From Candidatus Leptofilum proximum (GTDB lineage Bacteria > Chloroflexota > Anaerolineae > Promineifilales > Promineifilaceae): a stretch of 64,000 nt of DNA. The stretch lies in contig JADJXK010000002.1 in assembly GCA_016710325.1 (NCBI GenBank), forward strand, positions 5,580,001 through 5,644,000, read 5' to 3'. This document shows positions 51,369 through 59,391 of the stretch, piece by piece. A model generated the notes under the pieces. That model saw nothing but the letters and a program-made list of their open reading frames with translations. It was not told where the DNA came from and ran no database searches. The translations under genes were made by a program, and so were the position numbers. Positions within the stretch are counted from its first letter, which is position 1. Each line of letters starts with the position of its first letter.

Positions 51369-52924
51369 CCGTCAATTTTTTCGATGGGGCGCGTCTGTTC
51401 CAGAGTTTGCCAGGCGTCCTTGATGGCTTGCAGCTCCTGCGGCGTTTCCGGCAGTTCACCGTAGCGTACCTTCACGTAGGCGCTGGTGATGAGCTGGGTT
51501 TCTGGGCGGTTGTGGGGCCACGCCTGGGCCAGGGTTTTTAGAAATTCGTACGGTGTTTCGGCCTCCAGCCGGGGATAGCCGCTGGCATCGGCGGCACGCA
51601 GCATTTTACGGTAGATGCGGCGGATGGAAACGGCCGTTTGCCAATCACGCAGTAAACCGAGCCGCCCCAACAGCCGCTGCAGTAGATTTCCCTCATCGTC
51701 GTCGTCGCCGCCGTGGAGGATGGTACGGCCGCTGACGCGTGTGGCCATTGCAGTTTGCCGGTAAAGGCGGCTGACCAGCAGGGCCACCAGCAAAATCAGC
51801 GCCACTGCCAGCAGCACGATGATGATTTGCACGTTGCGGCTCAGCTGGAACCCCAACCCTTCGATTTCGTCAAAAATGAAGCGGGTTTCCAGGGGATTTG
51901 CAACCGAATTTTCATCTGGCAGGAGCAGCGGCACGCGGGCGTTGATGAAAAATTTGCCCAGGATTTTGCCAAAAGTGGCCCATCGCTCCACCAGCCAGGG
52001 CGACAACACGGCAAATAGTTCGTTCAGGAAGTTGGACAGCACATCGACCAGTTCCAGCACCGGCAGCAGGAGGAATAGCAGGGTAGTGAGGGCCACAGCG
52101 CCGGTCAGGCGCAGGCCGTTCCACACCGGTTCCATGAAGGTAATGACCCGGTTGGCCGATTCACCGCTGATGAGCACGGCCAGGGTCCCGGCGGTAAAAA
52201 TGGTGAGCAGGCTGGCCAGGAGAACGGCCGTCAGCCAGCGTGGGTCCAATGCCACCGACTCCCCATTTTGCTCCTGCTCAATTTCCTCGGCGCGAATGAT
52301 GGCAACGGCCGTTAATCCCGCCAGGAAAAAGAGCAAAATGTACGGACTGCTGTCCCACAGCAAGCGCACGCTGGCCAGCCAGATGACCAGCGGAGCAATA
52401 ATGAGGCCGCCGACGCGCAGGCGCAGCCCGGCCCGGCCAATGGTATACTCTCGCCGCACCAGCTGCAGGCCTCGCGCCCAGGCCAGCACAATCAGGCCAA
52501 ACACCAGCACATCACGCAGCCACAAATTGTTGTTTTCTTCATTGATAGCCGTTAGCAGCTCGCTTACCCAGCCAAAGCGAAAAATGGCGCTGCCTTCATG
52601 AAAAAAAGTGGGCAGGGTCACTACCACCACCAGGAAGAGGGTGAGGGCCATCACCGTTTGTTGGTGCTGCGGCGGCAGCTGGATGGCGCTCAGCAGCCGG
52701 GCCAGGTAAAAGGCAAACAGCATCAGAATGAGCAGCCACAGCAGCACCAGTCCTGGCTGCCAGTAGCGAGCAAAGCGCATGATGCCCAGGGCTAGCGGCG
52801 TCAGCAGCGCCGCATCCATGATCGCCCAGCTCAAAAACAGCAGCTCGTGCTGCACGTACCCCCACGCCGTCAGCAGTGCTTCAGTGCGGGGGGAGAGGGC
52901 GGACCGGTCAACAGTTAAACGCAT
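51365..52924 (-). CDS. DUF4129-containing membrane protein (first copy)
   Basis: 519 aa with about nine membrane segments and a C-terminal DUF4129 domain (YPRLEAETPYEFLKTL; LITSAYVKVRYGELPET). An acidic GGDDDDEGN loop follows the last membrane helix. Sequence and layout match the second copy throughout, so a local duplication followed by insertion of the NTF2-like gene is likely. Downstream of DUF58 by 54 nt. Confidence 0.82.
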   Translation of the reverse strand: MRLTVDRSALSPRTEALLTAWGYVQHELLFLSWAIMDAALLTPLALGIMRFARYWQPGLVLLWLLILMLFAFYLARLLSAIQLPPQHQQTVMALTLFLVVVVTLPTFFHEGSAIFRFGWVSELLTAINEENNNLWLRDVLVFGLIVLAWARGLQLVRREYTIGRAGLRLRVGGLIIAPLVIWLASVRLLWDSSPYILLFFLAGLTAVAIIRAEEIEQEQNGESVALDPRWLTAVLLASLLTIFTAGTLAVLISGESANRVITFMEPVWNGLRLTGAVALTTLLFLLLPVLELVDVLSNFLNELFAVLSPWLVERWATFGKILGKFFINARVPLLLPDENSVANPLETRFIFDEIEGLGFQLSRNVQIIIVLLAVALILLVALLVSRLYRQTAMATRVSGRTILHGGDDDDEGNLLQRLLGRLGLLRDWQTAVSIRRIYRKMLRAADASGYPRLEAETPYEFLKTLAQAWPHNRPETQLITSAYVKVRYGELPETPQELQAIKDAWQTLEQTRPIEKIDG

Positions 52925-52940
52925 AAGTTAGAAGCAAACC

Positions 52941-52977
52941 AATTGCCAATTGTCAATTGTCAATTGCCAATTGACCA
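52941..52977. repeat. Tandem CAATTG words between DUF4129 and DUF58 genes
   Basis: Four spaced copies of the palindrome CAATTG with CAATTGTCAATTG and CAATTGCCAATTG joints. Because the word is self-complementary it forms a hairpin without separate arms. Confidence 0.75.
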
Positions 52978-52978
52978 T

Positions 52979-54448
52979 TTATCTCGTATCGTCCAGTTCA
53001 AATTCCAGCCCCACGGGTTCTGGCGTGGGGATGGTGTGCAGCGCTGCTTCGGTGAGGGTGCTGGCTTTGTGGCTTTTCTGGAAGGCGGGCACGGTGGCGG
53101 GGATGTGGTAAGCCAGGATATTGCCCAAGCCTTTGGGCGGGGGCTGCTCGGCCAGGGAGATGAGCACCACACGCCGCCCGGCTTCTTTGAGCCGAATCAG
53201 GGCCACCATCATTTCTTCGGTGACAACGGCCGTTACCAACACAATCGTACTGGCCCAGGGCAGTGATGGGCTGGCGCGCAGCATCATATTTTCGATGGAA
53301 CCGGTGGCAAACTCGGTGACGGCCGCCAGCGCTTCCAGCACGTGGGCCAGCTGCTCTGGCGAACGGCCCGGCTGCACCCGGATCGGCTGGTCGGAGTTGG
53401 GCACGGAGCCGTTGGCATACACGCCGACGCCCCAGCCCTGCTGTACGCCGTAGTTGGCAATCGAGCCGGTCACGCTGATGGCCCTTTCCAGCAGTTCCGG
53501 ATCAAAACCCATCCAGTGTTTGGGGAAGGTGGCCACGTTCAGGAAAATGGTGATGGTCATGCCGGTGGAAGGATCGTACACCTTGGTCTGGATGCTGCCG
53601 CGAACGGCCGTTGCCTTCCAGTGCACGTCACGGAACCGATCCCCCGGCTGGTAGTCGCGCACGCCCTGCGTTTTGATGGGATCGGTGAACAGGCTGCGCA
53701 GGACCTTCAGGTCGCCAAACGGCTCTTTGGCGGGGAGACCCAACTCCTCAAGCGGATAAATCTGCGGAAAAACCACCAGCGTGTCGATGTATTGATGATC
53801 GCGCTGGATGGTGAACAGGGTAAAAATATCGCCCGATTCATAGCTGACCGGCCCCAGCTTGTAGAAACCCCGCTTGGGAAAGCGCAGGGTGAAGGAGCGT
53901 TCGGTGCGCTCACGACCGTACAGCGAAAAGGTGTTTTGCAGCCAGTACCGCCCCGTAATTTCGCTGGAGAGCTGCGAAATGGCGTGTTCGCTGTCGATGG
54001 CCACCGGCAGCTCGTCGCGAAATTGCAGCCAGGTGAGCGGCAGCGGCTTGTCGTTGCCCACCGTCACGGTCATTTCCACCGGTTCGCCGGGGAAAACGCG
54101 GCTGCGGTTAAAGCGGCGCTCGTAGGTCACCCCGAGCAGCGAGAGATTTTTCCAGGCCGTGCTGATGCCCACGATGAGCAGCAGCACCAACCCCAGGGCC
54201 AGCATAGCGGGCTGCCGCCCCGCCGCCAGCCCAATGATCAAGAAAAGCACCGCCAGCGGCACCCAGGCGTCGCTAAAAATGGAGTTTTCCCGCTCGCGCA
54301 GCACCAGCCCACGGGCCTGGGCCACATCGGCCATGTCCATTGCCTTGCCGGTAACGGCCGCACGCATAATGTTCTGCCGCGCCCGCTTCTGGTCCTCGCG
54401 CTGGTTCTCGCGCACCACGAGATGAATTTCTTGAATGTTTTCGGTCAT
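52979..54448 (-). CDS. DUF58-domain protein
   Basis: 489 aa. Two membrane segments (about 65-105) are followed by a beta-rich region (MTVTVGNDKPLPLTWLQFRDEL) and the DUF58 signature QPGDRFRDVHWKATAVRGSIQTKVYD (key residues DxxRxxxWKAxA). The rest is a vWA-like fold (STIVLVTAVVTEEMMVALIRL). It normally works with MoxR ATPases as a folding or assembly pair. 70 nt downstream of moxR, with a GTAATTGG hairpin in the gap. Confidence 0.88.
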   Translation of the reverse strand: MTENIQEIHLVVRENQREDQKRARQNIMRAAVTGKAMDMADVAQARGLVLRERENSIFSDAWVPLAVLFLIIGLAAGRQPAMLALGLVLLLIVGISTAWKNLSLLGVTYERRFNRSRVFPGEPVEMTVTVGNDKPLPLTWLQFRDELPVAIDSEHAISQLSSEITGRYWLQNTFSLYGRERTERSFTLRFPKRGFYKLGPVSYESGDIFTLFTIQRDHQYIDTLVVFPQIYPLEELGLPAKEPFGDLKVLRSLFTDPIKTQGVRDYQPGDRFRDVHWKATAVRGSIQTKVYDPSTGMTITIFLNVATFPKHWMGFDPELLERAISVTGSIANYGVQQGWGVGVYANGSVPNSDQPIRVQPGRSPEQLAHVLEALAAVTEFATGSIENMMLRASPSLPWASTIVLVTAVVTEEMMVALIRLKEAGRRVVLISLAEQPPPKGLGNILAYHIPATVPAFQKSHKASTLTEAALHTIPTPEPVGLEFELDDTR

Positions 54449-54460
54449 AAATTTTGATTC

Positions 54461-54526
54461 GTAATTGGGTAATTAGGTAATTGAGTAATTATGTTAATCT
54501 CTCCAATTACTCAATTACTCAATTAC
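54461..54526. repeat. Tandem-word hairpin, GTAATTGG family, copy 3
   Basis: GTAATTGGGTAATTAGGTAA and following words (54461-54493) oppose CCAATTACTCAATTACTCAA (54503-54522). The right arm includes the moxR stop codon. Confidence 0.88.
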
Positions 54527-55481
54527 TTTCCACCGGTACCGGAACTGTATCCACAACCTCCCTAATAACGTCTTCCGGCTGGCGGCCGCGCAGGCGGGTT
54601 TGCGGGTTCACCATGAGGCGGTGGGTGAGCACGTAGGGGGCCATCGTTTTGACATCGTCAGGGATAACAAAGTCCCGGTCGCGAATGGCGGCCAGCGCCT
54701 GGCAGGTACGGTAGAGGGCCATCGTGGCGCGCGGGCTGGCGCCCAGCTCGATGTCTTCGTGGCTGCGCGTGGCGCGGCAGACGTTGACAATGTAGTTGCG
54801 CACCGACTCCTCCACGCGGATGGTGCGTACGGTTTCTTGCATCTGCAAAATTTCGGCGGGGTCCACCACTTTCTCCAGCGAGTCCAGCGGGTCCTGCCGT
54901 TCAAAGCGCAGCAGGATATTGTTTTCTTCTGCGGCAGAGGGGTAGCCAATGGCCACTTTCATGAGGAAGCGGTCGAGCTGGGCTTCGGGCAGGGGGAAGG
55001 TGCCTTCCAGCTCGATGGGATTTTGTGTGGCGAGGACGAGAAACGGCCGTTCCAACCGATGCGTGGCAATATCCACCGTCACCTGCTGCTCCTGCATCGC
55101 CTCCAGCAGCGACGACTGCGTGCGCGGCGTGGCCCGGTTAATCTCATCGGCCAGCAAAATCTGGGCAAAAATGGGGCCGGGGCGGAACTCAAACTCCTGC
55201 TTCTTCTGGTTGTAGAAGTAGATGCCCGTCACGTCTGACGGCAGCAGGTCTGGGGTGAACTGGACGCGGCGGAAGGTGCAGCCCAGCGAGGCGGCGATGG
55301 TCTTGGCCAGCGTGGTTTTGCCGGTGCCGGGCACGTCTTCCAGCAGCAGATGTCCGCCGGTGAGCATGGCAATCAGGGCCAGATCAATAATTTCATCTTT
55401 GCCAATAATCACTTTTTGAATATTTTCGCGGAGTTTTCTGGCAGTTTCTGCAATCGTCGTTGTTTCCTGTTCTGCGATCAT
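54519..55481 (-). CDS. MoxR-family AAA+ ATPase
   Basis: 320 aa. Walker A DVPGTGKTTLAKT (about 49-57), Walker B QILLADEINRATP, sensor 1 VLATQNPIELEGTFPLPEAQLDRF (represented by ATQNP) and the MoxR C-terminal helical lid. A chaperone-like ATPase acting with the DUF58 and DUF4129 proteins downstream. The final codons VESN lie in a tandem-word hairpin. First gene of the cluster. Confidence 0.92.
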   Translation of the reverse strand: MIAEQETTTIAETARKLRENIQKVIIGKDEIIDLALIAMLTGGHLLLEDVPGTGKTTLAKTIAASLGCTFRRVQFTPDLLPSDVTGIYFYNQKKQEFEFRPGPIFAQILLADEINRATPRTQSSLLEAMQEQQVTVDIATHRLERPFLVLATQNPIELEGTFPLPEAQLDRFLMKVAIGYPSAAEENNILLRFERQDPLDSLEKVVDPAEILQMQETVRTIRVEESVRNYIVNVCRATRSHEDIELGASPRATMALYRTCQALAAIRDRDFVIPDDVKTMAPYVLTHRLMVNPQTRLRGRQPEDVIREVVDTVPVPVESN

Positions 55482-55657
55482 AAAAGTGTCCTTGTTTTGT
55501 CAGGCTGAGCCAGGCGAGGCATTCCCACGGTTTGGGTAGCAAGTTGCTCTTGAAGGTAAAACAATAGCGAAATGACGTATTGCTGCTAATACAAACTCAT
55601 ATCAAAAACGTATCAAAGCACAGGATTCTGCCTGGTACAAGAATATCGTCATAAAGC

Positions 55658-55846
55658 AAATTGGAGGAGTGGGGCGGGAATGACATGGCTAACCTGATTA
55701 TTTTCGGGTCTTCAGGAATTCAGGGGGTTTACCAGCCGTGAAACGTGACCAGAGAGACATCACGTTTCACGTTTCACGCCAATCCCCACGAAATCCTAAC
55801 GAGCCTTATTTGCTTAAAGACTAACAGGTGTCCACTCCTCCAATTT
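55658..55846. mobile_element. Possible MITE or IS remnant with 15-bp terminal inverted repeats
   Basis: AAATTGGAGGAGTGG (55658-55672) is exactly complementary to CCACTCCTCCAATTT (55832-55846). The 189-bp segment encodes nothing. No clear target duplication. Could also be two chance operator halves. Confidence 0.4.
55737..55778. repeat. Tandem-word hairpin, GTGAAACGTGA family, copy 4
   Basis: CGTGAAACGTGACC opposes TCACGTTTCACGTTTCACG (55760-55778). 55737-55757 is the exact reverse complement of 21417-21437. Confidence 0.87.
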
Positions 55847-55860
55847 AACAACTTGGTGGA

Positions 55861-57294
55861 TTAGCGCACCTGGGTGGAAAGAAAGTCCAGAATGTCGATT
55901 TTGGTCAAAATGCCCTGCACTTTGTCATCGCTGGCGATGATGACGGCGCTGTGTTTGCTGAAGATACCCACCAATGTTTCCAGCGGCGTGCTGGGCCGCA
56001 CCACCGGCACGTTGCTTTCGATGATGGATTCGATGGTCTCGTCCGGCGCGTGGCTGGCGTGGTTGGTGAGCAGGATGTGGTTAAGCAGGTCAATTTCGGA
56101 GACGACGCCGAGGAGACGGCCGTCTTCATCCAAAACCGGCAGCTGCGATACGTTGTACTGCTTCATCTGGGCAATGACGTCGGTGATCAGATCCGTGGGC
56201 CGGGCGGTGATGATCTCGTGGGCATGTTTGGCCGCCTGGATGTCGGAAGCGCGGAAATCGACCCAGGTTTGCTCCAGGAAGCCATTTTCGCGTAACCACT
56301 CGTCATCAAACACTTTGCTCAGGTAGCGGGAGCCGGAGTCGGGCAGCAGCACCACCACCACGTCGTCCTTGCCCAGCTTCTGATCGTGGGCATACTTAAT
56401 TGCTCCGGCCACGGCCGACCCGCAAGAGCCACCGCCGAAGATGCCTTCCTCGCGCACCAGTCGGCGCGTCATGAGGAAGCTTTCCTTGTCGTTCACCTGT
56501 ACGACGTGGTCTACCACGCTTAAATCCAGTGTGCTGGGGAGGAAATCTTCACCGATGCCTTCCACCTTGTACCCCTCTGCCTTGGTGTAACGGCCGCTGC
56601 GATGCAGTTCGTACAAAATCGAGCCAATTGGGTCCACGCCCACAATCTTGATATGTGGATTTTTCTCCTTCAGATAGCGCCCCGTGCCGGTGATGGTGCC
56701 ACCAGTGCCCATGCCTACTACCAGGTGGGTGATGCGCCCCCGAGTTTGCTGCCAGATTTCTGGCCCGGTGGTTTCGACGTGGGCTTGCGGGTTGACCGGG
56801 TTGTGATACTGGTTGGCCAGGATGGCGTTGGGTGTATCTTCAACCAGCTTGTTGGCCACGGAATAATAGCTGCGCGGATCATCGGGTTCAACGGCCGTTG
56901 GTGTCACCACCACCCGCGCCCCAAACGCCCGCAGCAGCAAAATCTTCTCCTGCGACATTTTGTCGGGCATGACAAAAATGCAGCGGTAGCCCTTGATGGC
57001 CGCGGCGATGGCCAAGCCCACGCCAGTATTACCTGAAGTTGACTCGACGATGGTGCCGCCGGGTTTGAGCCTGCCGCTGCGCTCTGCATCGGCAATGATT
57101 GCCGGGCCAATGCGGTCCTTCACCGAGCCGCCGGGATTAAAAAACTCGACTTTGGCCAACACGGTGCAGGGCAGATCGCTCACCACGGAGTTCAGCCGTA
57201 CCAGCGGCGTGTTGCCTATCGTCTCCAGGATGGAGTTGTACACTTCCATCTCTTCCATTTCACTTGCGACTTGTTCAGTAATTGTGCGTTCCAT
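55861..57294 (-). CDS. Cystathionine beta-synthase (PLP domain plus CBS pair)
   Basis: 477 aa. The PLP lysine lies in FFNPGGSVKDRIG (about residue 53); STSGNTGVGLA holds the substrate-binding Asn and VGMGTGGTITGTGRY the phosphate cup. A C-terminal CBS pair follows (about 340-477, DLITDVIAQMKQYNVSQLPV; VRPSTPLETLVGIFSKHSAV). This layout is that of cystathionine beta-synthase (serine plus homocysteine to cystathionine), though O-acetylserine sulfhydrylase activity is possible. The N-terminal haem-binding region of animal CBS is absent. The start at 57294 has AGGAACC upstream. Confidence 0.9.
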   Translation of the reverse strand: MERTITEQVASEMEEMEVYNSILETIGNTPLVRLNSVVSDLPCTVLAKVEFFNPGGSVKDRIGPAIIADAERSGRLKPGGTIVESTSGNTGVGLAIAAAIKGYRCIFVMPDKMSQEKILLLRAFGARVVVTPTAVEPDDPRSYYSVANKLVEDTPNAILANQYHNPVNPQAHVETTGPEIWQQTRGRITHLVVGMGTGGTITGTGRYLKEKNPHIKIVGVDPIGSILYELHRSGRYTKAEGYKVEGIGEDFLPSTLDLSVVDHVVQVNDKESFLMTRRLVREEGIFGGGSCGSAVAGAIKYAHDQKLGKDDVVVVLLPDSGSRYLSKVFDDEWLRENGFLEQTWVDFRASDIQAAKHAHEIITARPTDLITDVIAQMKQYNVSQLPVLDEDGRLLGVVSEIDLLNHILLTNHASHAPDETIESIIESNVPVVRPSTPLETLVGIFSKHSAVIIASDDKVQGILTKIDILDFLSTQVR

Positions 57295-57334
57295 AAGGTT
57301 CCTGTCTTTAAATCGGGTCAAACTTGGCTACTCT

Positions 57335-57360
57335 ATTGGCCAATGCCATTGGCCAATGCC
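57335..57360. repeat. Two tandem copies of ATTGGCCAATGCC
   Basis: Perfect 13-nt tandem duplication, each containing the palindrome ATTGGCCAAT, upstream of the cystathionine beta-synthase gene. Confidence 0.85.
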
Positions 57361-57483
57361 GCAGAGCAGGGGCGTGTCTATACAAGGACGAAGAAACGCG
57401 GCGCACTCTGTGGCAAATGGTGGTCAGCCAAGTATACACGAACCTCGGCCAACGGTGAAAAAACGACCATGCTGCCCTCTGGC

Positions 57484-57511
57484 TTGTGTTTATGTCATCT
57501 CCGTTTATAAT
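57484..57511 (+). promoter_or_regulatory. Predicted promoter of the LysM-glycosidase gene
   Basis: TTGTGT (57484-57489), 16-bp spacer, TATAAT (57506-57511), about 40 nt before the ATG at 57551. Confidence 0.6.
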
Positions 57512-57550
57512 GTGAACAGTTGTCATTGGTTGTTCACCAGGAGATTTACC

Positions 57551-58927
57551 ATGAAAAGATCGCGTTGGCTTGCCTCTGGGTTGGCGCTGCTGCTGCTTTT
57601 GGGGGTGGTAACGGCCGTATCCGCCCTGACCTACCGCGTCACCTGGGGTGATACCCTCACCAGCATCGCCCGCCGCTTTGGCACTTCCATTGTCACCATC
57701 CTCCAGGCCAATCCCCAAATCACCAATCCCAACCTCATTTATGTTGGCCAGGATTTAGAAATTCCCACCGATGGCCCACCAGTGCCCACACCACCTCCAG
57801 GCACTACGCCTACACCGCCACCACCCACCGGCAGTCAGACCTACATCGTCCGGCCTGGTGATACACTCTCGGCAATTGCCCGCCGCTTCAACACCACCGC
57901 CACCGCCATTGCCCAGGCCAGCGGCATCACCAACATCAACCTCATCTACGTGGGGCAGGTGCTAACCATTCCCGGAGGTGGATCCGGTACTCCCGTCTCG
58001 ACCTTTGCCCTCGGCGCCCAAACGCTTAATTTGAACAACCAGGCACGCCTGGAAGAAGCAGGCATGACCTGGATTAAATACCAATACAAATGGCCGTCTG
58101 AAGACACCCTGGCCAACCTGGAATCCATCATCAACGCGGCGCACAGCGAAGGGCTCAAAGTTCTGGTCACCGTAACCGGCGATACTGCGTACCCGGCGGC
58201 CAATGGCATCAATTTCCTCAACTACATCGACTTTATCAAGCAGGTGGCTGCGCTTGGCCCTGATGCCATCGAAGTCTGGAACGAAATGAATATCGATTTT
58301 GAATGGCCAGCCGGGCAAATCAGCCCCAGTTCCTACGTGAACAACATGCTGGCTCCGGCTTATACGGCCGTCAAAGCCGTAGATTCAGACATCATGGTCA
58401 TTTCCGGCGCGCTGGCCCCCACCGGGTTCGACAATACCACCAATGCCTGGTCAGATAGTCGTTACCTGGCCGGGATGCGCAACGCAGGCGCCGCCAACTA
58501 CATGGACTGCGTCGGCGTGCACTACAACGCCGGGGCCACTTCACCCAGTGCCTCCTCGGGCCATCCTGCTGACCCCGGTGATCGTCACTACAGCTGGTAC
58601 TTTGTGCCAACACTGACCCTTTACCGCAACACGTTTAGTACCCGCAGCCTATGTCTGACGGAGTTTGGCTACATGACCCCAGATGGGTTTAGCGGCGTGC
58701 CGCCAGGTTTTAGTTGGGCGGCTAACACCACCCTAAACCAGCAGGCCGCCTGGCTGGCCGAAGCCGCCCAGATCGCCAAAAACAGCGGATACGTTCGTTT
58801 AGCCATTGTGTTCAATTTAGATTTCACCAAGTATGAACTCGACGGGGACCCACAAGGTGGTTATGCCATCGTGCGCCAGAACGGCAGCTGCCCTGCCTGT
58901 ACCCCGTTGGGTAACGTGATGAACTAA
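57551..58927 (+). CDS. Secreted protein with two LysM domains and a glycoside-hydrolase-like domain
   Basis: 458 aa. The signal peptide (ALLLLLGVVTAVSA) is followed by LysM 1 (about 28-73, YRVTWGDTLTSIARRFG) and, after a Pro-rich linker, LysM 2 (about 98-142, YIVRPGDTLSAIARRFN). The C-terminal 300 residues are a TIM-barrel glycosidase of the GH-A clan type: acid/base Glu in AIEVWNEMN (about 245) and nucleophile Glu in LCLTEFGYM (about 371). LysM suggests peptidoglycan or chitin binding. Start ATG 57551 with CAGGAG upstream. Closest GH family not determined (GH5 or GH39-like). Confidence 0.85.
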   Translation: MKRSRWLASGLALLLLLGVVTAVSALTYRVTWGDTLTSIARRFGTSIVTILQANPQITNPNLIYVGQDLEIPTDGPPVPTPPPGTTPTPPPPTGSQTYIVRPGDTLSAIARRFNTTATAIAQASGITNINLIYVGQVLTIPGGGSGTPVSTFALGAQTLNLNNQARLEEAGMTWIKYQYKWPSEDTLANLESIINAAHSEGLKVLVTVTGDTAYPAANGINFLNYIDFIKQVAALGPDAIEVWNEMNIDFEWPAGQISPSSYVNNMLAPAYTAVKAVDSDIMVISGALAPTGFDNTTNAWSDSRYLAGMRNAGAANYMDCVGVHYNAGATSPSASSGHPADPGDRHYSWYFVPTLTLYRNTFSTRSLCLTEFGYMTPDGFSGVPPGFSWAANTTLNQQAAWLAEAAQIAKNSGYVRLAIVFNLDFTKYELDGDPQGGYAIVRQNGSCPACTPLGNVMN

Positions 58928-58938
58928 TTGGGAGATTT

Positions 58939-59373
58939 ATGATGAAAGTCAGTACAATACTTGCGAAAAAAGGCAATAAACTAATCACCATTGCCCCGGA
59001 GCAGCCTGTTAAGGAAGCGGTTGCCCTTTTGTCCCAGCATAATATTGGCGCCGTTGTGGTGCTGGACGATGCGGGTACTCTGGTAGGAATCGTTTCTGAA
59101 CGGGATGTGGTGCGCCAGCTAAACCATCGCGATGATCTGCTGAGCCAGCCGGTTAAAGAGTTGATGACGGCCAAGGTGATTACCTGTGTGCCGCAAGATG
59201 ATTTGATGTCGGTGGCTAACGTGATGACGGAGCGTCGTTTTCGGCATATGCCTGTGGTGGAAAAGGGCACGCTGCTGGGGATTATTTCTATTGGAGATGT
59301 GTTGAAAGCGCAGCGCGATTATTACCATGGCCAGATCGACACGCTGGAAACACAAATTTTAGCCACTGAATAG
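58939..59373 (+). CDS. CBS-pair domain protein
   Basis: 144 aa made almost entirely of a Bateman module: CBS1 (about 10-60, APEQPVKEAVALLSQHNIGA) and CBS2 (about 75-125, VPQDDLMSVANVMTERRFRHMPV). It probably senses an adenine nucleotide (AMP, ATP or NADH, as in related modules). ATG 58939 or 58942 follows GGGAG. It lies 11 nt behind the LysM gene stop, likely co-transcribed. Confidence 0.9.
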   Translation: MMKVSTILAKKGNKLITIAPEQPVKEAVALLSQHNIGAVVVLDDAGTLVGIVSERDVVRQLNHRDDLLSQPVKELMTAKVITCVPQDDLMSVANVMTERRFRHMPVVEKGTLLGIISIGDVLKAQRDYYHGQIDTLETQILATE

Positions 59374-59391
59374 GTATCAAGGAGCAAGCAT

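Larger units (their letters stand above)
55482..55860. other. Intergenic region with MITE-like element
   Basis: 379 bp without a credible ORF. It contains the 189-bp inverted-repeat-bounded segment at 55658-55846 and, inside it, a GTGAAACGTGA hairpin. The remainder (55482-55657) shows nothing recognisable apart from a probable moxR promoter region. Confidence 0.55.

Noticed and set aside
53342..54457. A 371-codon plus-strand frame
   Set aside because: Antisense to the DUF58 gene, which has recognised motifs.
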